Below are positions 47,164-56,957 of a DNA stretch of 64,000 bases, piece by piece. Both the position numbers and the translations under genes were made by a program. The stretch's first letter is position 1. Every line of letters starts with the position of its first letter. A model generated the notes under the pieces. The model had not been told where the DNA came from. It ran no database searches and saw only the letters and a program-made list of their open reading frames with translations. The DNA is from Lachnospiraceae bacterium (GTDB taxonomy: Bacteria > Bacillota > Clostridia > Lachnospirales > Lachnospiraceae), in assembly GCA_014804785.1 (NCBI GenBank), contig JAAUZD010000030.1, positions 61,723 to 125,722 on the forward strand, read 5' to 3'.

Positions 47164-47676
47164 TTAAATTCGTTTTTCAACCGGAACGTCCTCCATTAAA
47201 TCCCCTGGCTGGCAGTTGAGAATACGGCATAAATCGTAAATACGTAAATAGGTTAAACCGCCTTGTTTGTTAATGTGAGAAATTTCTTGAATGATTTTTG
47301 CAGGTGCTAGTTGGTATTTCTCTACTCGGGCTCTACAATCTGACCTTTTAGGAGGAGCAGGAGCAATATTATATCCCTGTATGTCAGATTTGTACTTTTT
47401 GATGTATGCGTGTTCTTTTCCATTTAGAAATTCCTTAGTCGTCCACGGTGGGAAATATTCAAGGGCTTTTATTTCAAATACATCACCAGAATTAAAATCT
47501 TCCTGCATTTTTTTGTTAGGGTGCCTTCCTTTGATTAAGGCTTGTCGGTGGGATTCTCTGCGGAATGTAATATTCACAGACTGCCCAATATATTTTTTGT
47601 TTTTTGAAATATTCTCAATACAATAAATGCAACGTCCAGAACGATGTGCTTTGTTAATAAACTGTTTTTTCATCAA
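47164..47676 (-). CDS. GIY-YIG nuclease domain with C-terminal Cro/CI-like HTH tail
   Basis: CIYCIENISKNKKYIGQSVNITFRRESHR...KEHAYIKKYKSDIQGYNIAPAP; C-term ISHINKQGGLTYLRIYDLCRILNCQPGDLMEDVP. Confidence 0.75.
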   Translation of the reverse strand: MMKKQFINKAHRSGRCIYCIENISKNKKYIGQSVNITFRRESHRQALIKGRHPNKKMQEDFNSGDVFEIKALEYFPPWTTKEFLNGKEHAYIKKYKSDIQGYNIAPAPPKRSDCRARVEKYQLAPAKIIQEISHINKQGGLTYLRIYDLCRILNCQPGDLMEDVPVEKRI

Positions 47677-47897
47677 TCTGTCACTCTGCCTCCATTTGGT
47701 AAAATAAATGAACCCTCGTATTTACACCCTGCCGCTTCAGCCACTTTCTTTAAATCGGCAGGAGTAAAGCCCTCACGTTTCATTTTTTGGCTGAACGCTT
47801 GTGGACTAGTATTACATAAACGTGCCAGTTCCGAAACGCTGATATTCAGTTTTATGCATAGTATTTTGATTTGTTCTGATACTGCCAAAGTAATCAC
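47673..47897 (-). CDS. XRE-like HTH protein
   Basis: IKILCIKLNISVSELARLCNTSPQAFSQKMKREGFTPADLKKVAEAAGCKYEGSFILPNG. Confidence 0.75.
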   Translation of the reverse strand: MITLAVSEQIKILCIKLNISVSELARLCNTSPQAFSQKMKREGFTPADLKKVAEAAGCKYEGSFILPNGGRVTD

Positions 47898-48006
47898 CTC
47901 TCTTTCATTTTATCTGTATAATAAATAAAAATATTTAAAAATACAATAATAATATAAATAAATGAAAAAGTTCAAACAAGGACATTGGATATTTAAACGA
48001 AAACAT

Positions 48007-49629
48007 TTATGATATAAATATCAAATGAAAATTGGAAAACAAAAGCAGCCGGGAGAGCCGAAAGCACCCAATACCGAAAGCCATATACCTGTGAGTGAGC
48101 AATGGGGCAATACCAATAGTCAGGAAGATTCTTTCGGGGCTGTAAATTTCTTGATAGGTAATTGCGAAACAAGTTCGCAATCTTGATTCCAAACAAGGGA
48201 GAAATCCTGCAAGCACTACGGTTATTAACTGTGTAATGCCTGCCAGAATCAGATCCGTATGTAATGTTTTTTCGTTCCGCGTACGCCGGTCGGCAAGACA
48301 GAGACTCTCTTTGATATAGCAGATGTCTCTTTCGACAACGGTTCGTATTTTGTAAGCATTGTCCCATTCTTCGGTGCCCCGGATGACACAGGGATAAGCA
48401 CGGAGATTCTTTTCCGGGTAGATATAAACCATCCGCCCGCATTTAGAAGAAGTACAGGGATCATCACAATTACACTGCCGGAAAGACTTGCGGGTATCAG
48501 GGCTATAGACCCAGTTCATTTTCGGACATACAAACTTGAAAGTCGGCAGTCCGCTTCTTAAGTTTGATTTGCTGCCTTCCGGTTTCATGGGAAGGGAAGC
48601 ATCATGGGGACAGCAGGGAATACCATTTTCATTGATGGTATAATCCTGATTTTCAAGACCGGACCTTGCATTTAGCGGGATATATGCTTTCGTGAAATGT
48701 CTATCATCACCAAAAGTGCTGCCGGTAAGAAGATCTTTGTAGAGCCGTACGGTATCGAAAGCAGCGTCTCCAAGGAATGTTTTGGGATTGAGCAGCGGGT
48801 GTTTTGAAAAGAAATCTTTCAGTGTTGGAATCAAAAGTTTTGAATCATGAACACACTTATCTTCGTCAGGAGAATCCGACTTCTTTTCGACAACGATATC
48901 AGGATGAGACATCATAAAGTCTTTATTATAAAAAGAAATATGACGGATGATGCCAAGCCCATTGGTAACAATACCAAACTTGAAGACATAGCAAAAATGC
49001 CCGTTGATATATAGCTGCTTGATCTCAGGATTAGCAGAGGCATGAGAAGGCATAGAGCCGTAAGCGGCTTTATAGGGGTCATAAGATTTATCAAAACCAT
49101 GAGCTTTAGCGTATGCCCTGAGCTGTTTAATGATTCTGTTTGCATACTTCGGATTATTTTCGGCAACGAAAGCTTCAATACCAGAAAAATCAAAGATAGT
49201 CATATCAGCCTTAGCAGAATCAATAGCCTGGCAGACAGGTTCAGTAACATCAACAAGGTTATCGAAAACGATCTGCAGGTCATCTAAAAAATCCTGTTTA
49301 AAGCGGGTGATTTTAGAAGTATCAGGAACCTTAGAAAAACCACAGAAGTCACGGAGCGGTTTGGAGTAAGCGAGAAATGTCAGAAGAAGCTGGTCTGTAG
49401 GAATGGAAAAAATACGCTGGATAATTAACGCCCAAAGGAAAGCCTTTAAAGGGTATTTACGGGTTCTGCCCGTTAATGCATAGAAATGGTTATAAAAAGT
49501 AACAGGAATAATTTCATCAAGGTCGATATGATTTTCTAAAAGAGAGAGAAACGCGGGTCTGTCATTATTAAACTTTTCCTGACAATCCTGAAAAAAATCT
49601 GCCAAAGAAAGCTGCTTATATGGTATCAT
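48007..49629 (-). mobile_element. Intact DDE transposase ORF (IS1182-like)
   Basis: 540 aa; N-term FYNHFYALTGRTRKYPLKAFLWALIIQRIFSIPTDQLLLTFL...LRDFCGFSKVPDTSKITRFKQDF; C-term WDNAYKIRTVVERDICYIKESLCLADRRTRNEKTLHTDL. IS ends not determined. Confidence 0.85.
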
Positions 49630-49806
49630 AGGTATCAGAATAACTCCTTTCTTGGGTGCATGGTTTATAGTTTTTAGGCAACTCTATTATACCATATCCG
49701 GTGAGGAGTTATTTGTATTTTAGAAACAAAAAATGCTGTATTTATGCGGATTGTGGCGTTTCGCAAATGCCTAGTAAATTTCTTGAAAGTGAAAGGAGGA
49801 GTCACC

Positions 49807-49985
49807 ATGACAGAGAGAATGACTGAGAACCGCATCAAAAAATTATCCACACTGGAAGAACAGATTGCACAGCTTCAGGAGCAGGCGGAGGAAATCAAGA
49901 CGGAACTGAAAGCAGACCTGGAAGAAAAGGGACTGAATGAACTGAAGGCATACTGCTTGTACAAGACTGGCAGAGTCGGGGCTTG
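49807..49985 (+). pseudogene. DUF3847-like small protein joined out of frame to an integrase tail
   Basis: MTERMTENRIKKLSTLEEQIAQLQEQAEEIKTELKADLEEKGLNEL then KAYCLYKTGRVGA from the integrase region. Confidence 0.55.
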
Positions 49986-50116
49986 AACCTAAAGGACTGC
50001 AGTATATCATGGGACATGCCAATGTGTCCGTAACGCTGGATGTATATACCCATTTGGATTTTACGCATATTCAGGAGAAGATGGAAACGGTACAAGAGAA
50101 TATGAAAATCGGATAG
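49943..50116 (+). pseudogene. Tyrosine recombinase C-terminal remnant
   Basis: TRLAESGLEPKGLQYIMGHANVSVTLDVYTHLDFTHIQEKMETVQENMKIG* retains GHAxxxxTLDVYTH. Confidence 0.8.
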
Positions 50117-50274
50117 GATATAGAATACACCTGCTATCATTCGTTACAAAATACCATGTGATAGCAGGATTTTTTTGCAAAAGATACAAAAAAGGTACAA
50201 AATGCAGTACCGCAAGAGAAATAATACTCGACAAATCCACATTTTATCAGCTTTTTACAAATTGTTTATAAATT

Positions 50275-50317
50275 TTAGCACTCACCTCTTTACAGTGCTA
50301 ACAATTAGTGTTATACT
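50275..50317 (+). promoter_or_regulatory. CIRCE (HrcA) operator overlapping the clpB promoter
   Basis: TTAGCACTC-ACCTCTTTA-CAGTGCTAA (one mismatch to TTAGCACTC-N9-GAGTGCTAA); TTTACA (50289) - 17 nt - TATACT (50312). Confidence 0.9.
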
Positions 50318-50373
50318 CCAACTAGAACAAGAAAAGAGCATAATAAGTGATTGCTTAGCCGGATATACTGTAA

Positions 50374-50494
50374 GTCAAAGACCCCGCCGTATGCAACAGA
50401 GTATCAAACTTGAAATGCCCCAAGGGCGGGGTATTTGACCCGCGCGGCAGTCGCCAAATGTCTGCAAGCAGCCCCTTGGCTCGTTGCTCGCGGG
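50374..50494 (+). ncRNA. Structured 5' leader of clpB (two GC-rich stem-loops)
   Basis: gtcaaaGaccccgcc / ggcggggtAtttgac (50374-50439) and cccgcg / cgcggg (439-444 / 489-494) enclosing gccaa/ttggc and ctgc-aa-gcag. Confidence 0.6.
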
Positions 50495-50553
50495 AATAAA
50501 TGGATTCATACCAGACAGGGGTTGTTTACAGCAATGGCAGAGAGGAGTACATT

Positions 50554-53139
50554 ATGAACATATCAAAATTCACACAAAAGTCCATGCAGGCGGTGGAAGG
50601 CTGTGAGAAGCTTGCATATGAGTATGGAAATCAGGAAATCGAGCAGGAGCATCTGCTGTATAGCCTGCTGACCCTGGATGACAGCCTGATTTTAAAATTA
50701 ATTGAAAAGATGGAGATCCATCCCCAGTACTTTGTGAATAAAGTAGAAGAAGCCTTAAACAAAAGAGTAAAAGTACAGGGCGGACAGATTCATGTGGGAC
50801 AGGATTTGAACAAGGTCCTGATATCGTCGGAGGAAGAGGCGAAAGCACTCTCTGACGAATATGTTTCCGTAGAGCACCTGTTCCTTGCCATGATCAAGCA
50901 TCCCAACAGAGCCATTAAAGAACTGTTCAAGGAATTTGGTATTACCAGAGAACGATTCCTGCAGGTGTTGTCCACGGTAAGAGGAAATCAGCGTGTCACT
51001 TCGGATAATCCCGAGGCTACTTATGATACCCTTGCCAAGTACGGGCAGGATCTGGTAGAGAAAGCAAGAGACCAGAAACTTGATCCCGTAATCGGCAGGG
51101 ACAATGAAATAAGAAATATCATCCGTATCCTTTCCCGGAAAACAAAGAATAACCCGGTTTTAATCGGAGAGCCCGGGGTAGGCAAGACAGCGGTTGTAGA
51201 AGGACTTGCACAGCGTATCGTAAGGGGAGATGTACCTCAGGGACTGAAAGATAAAAAGATATTTGCGCTGGATATGGGAGCATTGATAGCAGGAGCCAAA
51301 TACCGGGGCGAATTTGAAGAACGTCTCAAAGCTGTTCTGGAGGATGTGAAGAACAGCGACGGGCAGATCATTCTTTTTATAGATGAGCTTCATACCATCG
51401 TAGGCGCAGGCAAGACAGACGGAGCGCTGGATGCCGGCAATATGCTAAAGCCTATGTTGGCAAGAGGAGAACTGCACTGTATTGGGGCGACTACGCTGGA
51501 CGAATACAGACAGTACATTGAAAAGGATGCGGCGCTGGAGAGGAGATTCCAGCCGGTTATGGTGGAAGAGCCCACGGTGGAAGATACCATTTCCATTTTA
51601 AGGGGACTTAAGGAACGTTATGAGGTCTATCACGGTGTAAAGATTATGGACAATGCCTTAGTAAGCGCGGCGGTCCTTTCCAATCGATATATTTCAGACC
51701 GGTTCCTGCCGGATAAGGCCATTGACCTGGTGGACGAAGCCTGCGCGCTTATAAAGACAGAATTGGATTCTATGCCTACAGAGCTGGATGAATTACAGCG
51801 GAAGGTCATGCAGATGGAAATAGAAGAAACTGCTCTGAAAAAGGAAGATGACCGAATTAGTCAAGAACGTCTGGGAGACTTGCAGAGAGAACTGGCTGAG
51901 TTAAAAGAGGAACTGAACAATCGTAAAGCACAATGGGAAAATGAAAAAGCATCCGTTGAGAAGCTTTCCAAGCTGCGGGAAGAAATTGATACCATCGGCG
52001 GTCAGATTGAAATTGCCCAGAGAGAGGGAGATTATGAGAAAGCAGCCGAATTAAGCTATAGTAAACTTCCATCCCTGAAAAAACAGTTGGAAATTGAGGA
52101 AGATCAGGTTAAGAATAAAGAATTATCTCTGGTACATGAAAGTGTATCTGAAGAGGAAATTGCCAGAATCATATCCAGATGGACAGGAATTCCTGTGGTC
52201 AAACTGACGGAAAGCGAGCGCAACAAGACGCTACATCTAGATGAAGAATTGCATAAACGTGTGGTCGGACAGAATGAAGGTGTCACGAAAGTGACGGAAG
52301 CCATTATCCGTTCCAAGGCAGGAATCAAAGACCCTGCCAAGCCAATCGGCTCCTTCCTGTTCTTGGGACCTACCGGGGTAGGTAAGACAGAACTTGCAAA
52401 GTCTCTTGCAGCAGCCTTGTTTGATGACGAGAACAATATGGTACGTATTGACATGAGTGAATACATGGAGAAGTATTCTGTATCCAGACTGATTGGAGCG
52501 CCTCCGGGATATGTAGGATATGAGGAAGGCGGACAACTGACTGAAGCGGTCAGAAGAAAGCCATACTCGGTAGTCCTCTTTGATGAGATTGAAAAGGCCC
52601 ACCCGGATGTGTTCAATGTATTGTTGCAGGTATTGGATGATGGGCGAATTACAGATTCACAGGGGCGCACCGTGGATTTTAAGAATACCATATTGATTAT
52701 GACTTCTAATATCGGAGCTTCTTACTTGCTGGGTGGTATTGACCAGAACGGTACAATTAATGCAGACGCAGAAAAAATGGTCATGAATGACTTGCGCGCT
52801 CATTTCAGACCGGAATTTTTGAACCGTCTGGATGAAACCATTTTGTTTAAACCATTATCCAAAGATAATATCAGCGGTATCATAAAGCTGATTATTGCAG
52901 ATTTGAACAGGAGACTTTCAGATAAAGAACTTACAGTGGAACTGTCCCCGGAGGCAGAAAGCTTTATCGTGGAGAGCGCTTATGATCCGGTATATGGAGC
53001 CAGACCTTTAAAACGCTACATTCAGAAACATGTGGAGACCCTTTCTGCCAAATTGATTCTTGCAGATCAGGTGGAGCAGGGAGATACCATCTTTATTACA
53101 ATAGAAAATGGCGAACTTACAGCGCAGATAAAGCAATAA
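50554..53139 (+). CDS. clpB: ATP-dependent chaperone ClpB
   Basis: [39 protein letters not shown]; two Walker A sites [13 protein letters not shown] and [12 protein letters not shown]. Confidence 0.97.
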   Translation: MNISKFTQKSMQAVEGCEKLAYEYGNQEIEQEHLLYSLLTLDDSLILKLIEKMEIHPQYFVNKVEEALNKRVKVQGGQIHVGQDLNKVLISSEEEAKALSDEYVSVEHLFLAMIKHPNRAIKELFKEFGITRERFLQVLSTVRGNQRVTSDNPEATYDTLAKYGQDLVEKARDQKLDPVIGRDNEIRNIIRILSRKTKNNPVLIGEPGVGKTAVVEGLAQRIVRGDVPQGLKDKKIFALDMGALIAGAKYRGEFEERLKAVLEDVKNSDGQIILFIDELHTIVGAGKTDGALDAGNMLKPMLARGELHCIGATTLDEYRQYIEKDAALERRFQPVMVEEPTVEDTISILRGLKERYEVYHGVKIMDNALVSAAVLSNRYISDRFLPDKAIDLVDEACALIKTELDSMPTELDELQRKVMQMEIEETALKKEDDRISQERLGDLQRELAELKEELNNRKAQWENEKASVEKLSKLREEIDTIGGQIEIAQREGDYEKAAELSYSKLPSLKKQLEIEEDQVKNKELSLVHESVSEEEIARIISRWTGIPVVKLTESERNKTLHLDEELHKRVVGQNEGVTKVTEAIIRSKAGIKDPAKPIGSFLFLGPTGVGKTELAKSLAAALFDDENNMVRIDMSEYMEKYSVSRLIGAPPGYVGYEEGGQLTEAVRRKPYSVVLFDEIEKAHPDVFNVLLQVLDDGRITDSQGRTVDFKNTILIMTSNIGASYLLGGIDQNGTINADAEKMVMNDLRAHFRPEFLNRLDETILFKPLSKDNISGIIKLIIADLNRRLSDKELTVELSPEAESFIVESAYDPVYGARPLKRYIQKHVETLSAKLILADQVEQGDTIFITIENGELTAQIKQ

Positions 53140-53169
53140 TAGATTCCATTGGAAAAGGAGGAAGAAGTA

Positions 53170-53355
53170 ATGCAGATGCCGAGTGATCCCAATATGCTTT
53201 TGAGTTATGTAAATTTAAAACTTCGTGATTATTATGCAAGTCTGGATGAGATGTGTGATGACATGGATGTCAGTAAGACAGAGATAGAAGAGAAGCTTCA
53301 GAAGATAGGATATAACTACGACAGTCAACGGAATCAGTTTCTTATGATCCAATAG
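53170..53355 (+). CDS. DUF4250-like small protein
   Basis: MPSDPNMLLSYVNLKLRDYYASLDEMCDDMDVSKTEIEEKLQKIGYNYDSQRNQF. Confidence 0.8.
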   Translation: MQMPSDPNMLLSYVNLKLRDYYASLDEMCDDMDVSKTEIEEKLQKIGYNYDSQRNQFLMIQ

Positions 53356-53493
53356 TAAAAACGATTTAAAGTAACTATTTGAAAATTGGAATTCATTTGA
53401 CTGTTTTATTACAAGCATTTCTCCTTTCCGTAGACCAATATATCAAGGAAGTCTTCGGATAAGGAGAAAATGCAAAAGAAGCAAAAGTATTCA

Positions 53494-53919
53494 CTATTCC
53501 TTACTTGTTTGTTCTTTAGGTTTATTTGATGTGGAGGTTTGGGGACTTTCCGAAACGGAATTCGTCATCGTACATCTTCCATCGAAGCATGCACCCTCAT
53601 CTATCACAAGAGAACTGGCTGTAATATTGCCGCAAATGTTGGCTGTGGATAACAAAACTAATTTGGAGAGGGTCGTAATGTCACCGTCTACTTTCCCGGA
53701 GATAATGACACTTTGAGCAGAGATGTTTCCTTTAATGTGGCCCTTGGGACCGAGAATCAGCTTCATTTCACAGGAGCAGTTCCCGTTTATAGTGCCATCT
53801 ATACGAATTGCTTCAGGAGAGGTCAGATCACCGTCAAAGATAGTTCCTTCTCCGATAAGAGTGGTGATTTTAGTGTGTGTATCATCCGTATAAGGCATAT
53901 TTTTGTTTTTTGTTAACAT
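53494..53919 (-). CDS. Bactofilin family protein
   Basis: TLIGEGTIFDGDLTSPEAIRIDGTINGNCSCEMKLILGPKGHIKGNISAQSVIISGKVDGDI. Confidence 0.92.
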   Translation of the reverse strand: MLTKNKNMPYTDDTHTKITTLIGEGTIFDGDLTSPEAIRIDGTINGNCSCEMKLILGPKGHIKGNISAQSVIISGKVDGDITTLSKLVLLSTANICGNITASSLVIDEGACFDGRCTMTNSVSESPQTSTSNKPKEQTSKE

Positions 53920-53934
53920 GATTTTATCCTCCTT

Positions 53935-54672
53935 TTATCCTTTGGCATCTAGTACCATCAGCGGATCTATTGGTTGTTCCTCATAAATAACCTGATAATC
54001 CAATTGTGTATCTATGCTAATGGCAACTAAAATATCGCCAATTTGAACTTGTGAACCTTCTTCCAGAAGCGGCTCTGTACCCTGCTGGCACATGTAACGT
54101 GTTATGTAGCCGTTTCCATGATTTATCTCAATGATGAGTGGGTAGGTGTCATCAGAAGTAACTGCAGTTATAGTTCCGTCCCCTGCCGCAATAATGTTGC
54201 CCTCTGCCTGCGTGTTGATAGAGAGGTAGGGATGTTCATCTGAGTATGTGGCGGTTAGAATTCCTGACTCTGAACAGGGGTAACGGCTGGGAAATGAGGA
54301 ATCTGACTCGGGTTCAGATTCTGCTGCATGTTCCATTTCAACTTCTTCTGTATTTACTTGCACTGCATGGCGCAGAGAGTCATTTTCTGTTGCAAGTGCA
54401 AGATTTTCATTATTCAAAGATTCCTTTTCCGCTTCTAACTGCTGTATTAATTGTGCCTGAGAAGCAATTTGCTCATGTAAAGCAGCTTCATTTCTGTTAG
54501 TAGTTAAAACCCAATAGGTGTACCATCCCAAAGCGGCACAGATAAGGAACAGTAAAAAGACAAGCAGACGAATAGAAAAAAGTGAAAGATGAAACTGCTT
54601 GCTGCTCTGTCCCGTATTGGAAATCAGAAGAATGGAAAAGGATTTCTTATGTTTGTGTTTTTGTTGAAGCAT
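53935..54672 (-). CDS. Membrane-anchored LytM/M23-like protein lacking zinc ligands
   Basis: TM + coiled coil, then NIIAAGDGTITAVTSDDTYPLIIEINHGNGYITRYMCQQGTEPLLEEGSQVQIGDILVAIS; HxxxD and HxH not preserved. Confidence 0.78.
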   Translation of the reverse strand: MLQQKHKHKKSFSILLISNTGQSSKQFHLSLFSIRLLVFLLFLICAALGWYTYWVLTTNRNEAALHEQIASQAQLIQQLEAEKESLNNENLALATENDSLRHAVQVNTEEVEMEHAAESEPESDSSFPSRYPCSESGILTATYSDEHPYLSINTQAEGNIIAAGDGTITAVTSDDTYPLIIEINHGNGYITRYMCQQGTEPLLEEGSQVQIGDILVAISIDTQLDYQVIYEEQPIDPLMVLDAKG

Positions 54673-54946
54673 AAGGACCTCCTTTCTGCTGTTGATGATA
54701 AGGGCATAATTAATGGCAAAATATGTGCGTCCTTTCATAAAATATGCACTACTAAGTCTAATAAGACCATTCGTAAAAGGGACGAACATTTATATAGACA
54801 TTTTTAAATTGTACCACAAAATGAATAAATGTCAATTCAACCAGTAATTCTCGTCATAGTGAGCGAAGAACTAATGTGATTTATGCATGACAATGATTTT
54901 AAGGCATATAAATAGAATAAGAGCCGGAGAAAAGAAAGTTCTTTGC

Positions 54947-55627
54947 ATGAATCTGAAAAAAAGAATCTTGTCCTGCATTATCGTGCTTGTCCTATTGGCG
55001 ATTATATGCATCATTGGTTTATTACAGCGGGAGAAAATTCCGACCATGGGAAGGGCATTTGAAAGTAAGGACAGTAAGAAGATAGCGCTGACTTTTGATG
55101 ATGGTCCTCACCCCTACTACACAGAGCAGCTGCTGAAGGGATTAAAGGAGCGGGATGTCAAGGTGACTTTTTTCATTACGGGGAAAAGTGCGGAAGCTTA
55201 CCCTGAAATCGTAAAGGAAATTTATGAGAATGGACATCTGATTGGGAATCATACTTACAATCATACGCAGCTCAGCAGCAGGAACAGGGAAGCGTTTAAG
55301 GAAGAAATCATAAGGACCAATGAAGTGATAAAGGAAATAACCGGGGAGGACACGATTTATATACGTCCTCCCTATGGCAGTTGGAACAAAGAATTTGAAA
55401 AGGAACTGAACATGTTTCCGGTACTCTGGACAATCGATCCGCTGGACTGGTGCAGCAGCAATGTTTCCTGCATTGTAAGTGCAGTCTGCGCCAAGGCGGA
55501 GGAAAATGCCATTATCCTTATGCATGACCAGTACAAAACCACGGTAACAGCAGCCCTTGAAATTGTAGACCGGCTTCAGAAAGAAGGATATGAATTTGTT
55601 ACAGTAGACGAGCTGTTGTTTGACTGA
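54947..55627 (+). CDS. Polysaccharide deacetylase family protein
   Basis: IALTFDDGPHPYYT, IGNHTYNHTQL, IRPPYGSWN, LMHDQYKTT. Confidence 0.93.
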   Translation: MNLKKRILSCIIVLVLLAIICIIGLLQREKIPTMGRAFESKDSKKIALTFDDGPHPYYTEQLLKGLKERDVKVTFFITGKSAEAYPEIVKEIYENGHLIGNHTYNHTQLSSRNREAFKEEIIRTNEVIKEITGEDTIYIRPPYGSWNKEFEKELNMFPVLWTIDPLDWCSSNVSCIVSAVCAKAEENAIILMHDQYKTTVTAALEIVDRLQKEGYEFVTVDELLFD

Positions 55628-55754
55628 ATGTTTTTTTAATATTTTCCAGCAGAATTCGATGGAATACAATCGCCAGACATGGTATAATATTTTTCTGGCT
55701 ACGCGGATTCGGGAGTCGAGGGTGGAAATGACAGATTTAAAGGAGTATTGGTAA

Positions 55755-56942
55755 GTGATTGAGCAGTTATATGACGAGGAGGCACGCAGAGCAAGGCACA
55801 GGCTGCGGGTAGAGGAAATGCGGCGGAATAAAGAAAAGCAGATGATGTACCGCAGCTATTTCAAAAAGTATGCACCTCTGGCAGCAGGCGGCGTTGTTAT
55901 CGTTCTTCTTATTTTGGCAGGAATGAAGTTTTTTCATAAATCTTCAGATGAAAAGATGACAGAAATAGACAGTAGTGTAACGGCAGAAACAGATGCTTTA
56001 CCTGACAGACAGGCGGCAGGTACCTTAAATTATAATGAAGGCATCGTCAAAGCGATGGACATAGGTTCTGCAATGGAGCAGCTGAAGGAGGACAGGCGTC
56101 CTAAAGTCTATACAGCTGACAGTACAGCCGACACTGTGCAGTTGGGAAGCATGTTGGCCTCGGGTGATGAATTTTACAGCGATTATGCGATTTTGATAGA
56201 TATGGATAATGACAGTATCCTTGCGGAAAAGTATGCCAGGACAAGGATCAATCCGGCATCTATGACGAAGATTCTTACGGTGCTGGTTGCTGCGGAGCAT
56301 ATTGAGGATTTAGACGATACTTTTACGATGACGCTTGAGATTACTGACTATGGTTATATCCATGACTGTAGCAGTGCAGGTTTTGAAAAAGGCGAGGAGG
56401 TCAGTATAAAGGATTTGTTTTACGGAACGGTATTGCCTTCCGGCGCGGATGCGGCAGTGGGGTTGGCGACCTATGTGGCGGGAAGCCAGGAGGCATTTGT
56501 GGAACTGATGAATGAAAAGCTGGACGAGCTGGGACTGTCACAGACAACGCATTTTACAAATTGCGTGGGAGTTTATGACGAAAATCATTACTGTACGGTG
56601 TATGATATGGCAATGATTATGGAGGCAGCCATGGATAATGAACTTTGCAGGGAAGTCATGTCTGCCCACACCTACACTACATCTAAGACGGTTCAGCATC
56701 CGGAGGGGATAAGCCTATCCAACTTGTTTTTGCGTCGCATTGAGGACAGGGATTGCGGCGGAGAGGTGGTTTGCGGAAAGACCGGCTATGTGGCGCAGTC
56801 AGGAAATTGTGCGGCGAGTTATGCTGTGGATCACAACGGAAAGTACTATATCTGTGTGAGCGCTAAGGCAAACAGTCCGTTGAGATGTATTTCGGATCAT
56901 GCCAAGCTTTACAAGCAGTTCATGGAGGAAGCGGAATTATAA
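55755..56942 (+). CDS. D-alanyl-D-alanine carboxypeptidase (serine type)
   Basis: INPASMTKILTVLVAAE (SxxK), YGTVLPSGADAAVGLA (SGxxA-like), GGEVVCGKTGY (KTG). Confidence 0.92.
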   Translation: MIEQLYDEEARRARHRLRVEEMRRNKEKQMMYRSYFKKYAPLAAGGVVIVLLILAGMKFFHKSSDEKMTEIDSSVTAETDALPDRQAAGTLNYNEGIVKAMDIGSAMEQLKEDRRPKVYTADSTADTVQLGSMLASGDEFYSDYAILIDMDNDSILAEKYARTRINPASMTKILTVLVAAEHIEDLDDTFTMTLEITDYGYIHDCSSAGFEKGEEVSIKDLFYGTVLPSGADAAVGLATYVAGSQEAFVELMNEKLDELGLSQTTHFTNCVGVYDENHYCTVYDMAMIMEAAMDNELCREVMSAHTYTTSKTVQHPEGISLSNLFLRRIEDRDCGGEVVCGKTGYVAQSGNCAASYAVDHNGKYYICVSAKANSPLRCISDHAKLYKQFMEEAEL

Positions 56943-56957
56943 TGGAAGAACTTCAGA

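Noticed and set aside
47940-49790. Terminal inverted repeats and target duplication of the IS
   Set aside because: I could not find a convincing pair of ends by eye, so only the transposase ORF is reported.
50374-50494. RNA thermometer for clpB
   Set aside because: The predicted stems end about 45 nt before the RBS (agaggag), so direct occlusion is not visible; kept only as a structured leader.
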